Below, in pieces: positions 63,890 to 64,000 of a DNA stretch of 64,000 nucleotides (the stretch's first letter is position 1; each line of letters opens with the position of its first letter). Location: NCBI GenBank assembly GCA_035578905.1, contig JAQJVL010000611.1:124001-188000 (forward strand). Reading direction: 5' to 3'. The DNA comes from Stictocephala bisonia (Eukaryota; Arthropoda; Insecta; Hemiptera; Membracidae). The notes beneath the pieces were generated by a model that saw nothing but the letters and a program-made list of their open reading frames with translations, ran no database searches and was not told where the DNA came from. Both the position numbers and the translations under genes were made by a program.

Positions 63890-64000
63890 CAACCATTTCA
63901 AAGGGAAAGAGAGATTTTCACTGATAAAATACTCAATTAGGTCATTTCACAATGATTCACAAAACCAAATTGTCAATATTTTGACGATATTGACGTAGGC

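Overview
This is an AT-rich animal nuclear window, most likely from an insect: long spliced introns, tRNA-derived SINEs, RTE- and Jockey-like non-LTR retrotransposons, and hAT, piggyBac-like and Tigger-like DNA transposons. A hemipteran would fit, but that is a guess from overall character only. No bacterial, plasmid, CRISPR or viral genes were seen.

The main host gene fills the left three quarters of the window on the minus strand. It is the 5' part of UBE4B (ubiquitin conjugation factor E4 B, Ufd2). Sixteen coding exons from 48,052 down to 1,614 join with matching phases into 855 codons, from the conserved start (MSELTQEE, then IRRKRLARL) to the motif [15 protein letters not shown] in the Ufd2 core. 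The rest of the core and the catalytic U-box lie beyond position 1. Introns range from about 0.5 kb to 16.4 kb and hold almost all the mobile DNA.

Intron contents: intron 6 (17,392-33,818) carries an RTE element interrupted by a second, 5'-truncated RTE, followed by a nested stack in which a Tigger-like element holds a piggyBac-like element that holds a decayed hAT. Intron 5 holds a second nest: a TIR element, then a piggyBac-like element, then a foldback mariner-type MITE. Introns 3 and 9 and the left flank carry a minisatellite arranged as inverted arrays. Intron 7 begins with a 30-bp minisatellite that duplicates the exon 7 splice donor and stays in the UBE4B reading frame.

Right of UBE4B (48.1-64 kb): a palindrome-associated repeat and a SINE, a degenerate short-unit array (50.7-51.9 kb), a near-intact hAT with a perfect 8-bp target duplication (52,141-56,027), a satellite block (56.2-57.9 kb), two plus-strand exons of an unidentified gene (58,474-58,609 and 58,998-59,054), a Jockey-like reverse transcriptase fossil with a tandem triplication (61.0-61.8 kb), a 21-bp satellite (62.87-63.58 kb) and an (AT)n tract.

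All gene and family names come from reading the sequence and remembered family motifs; no database search was run.
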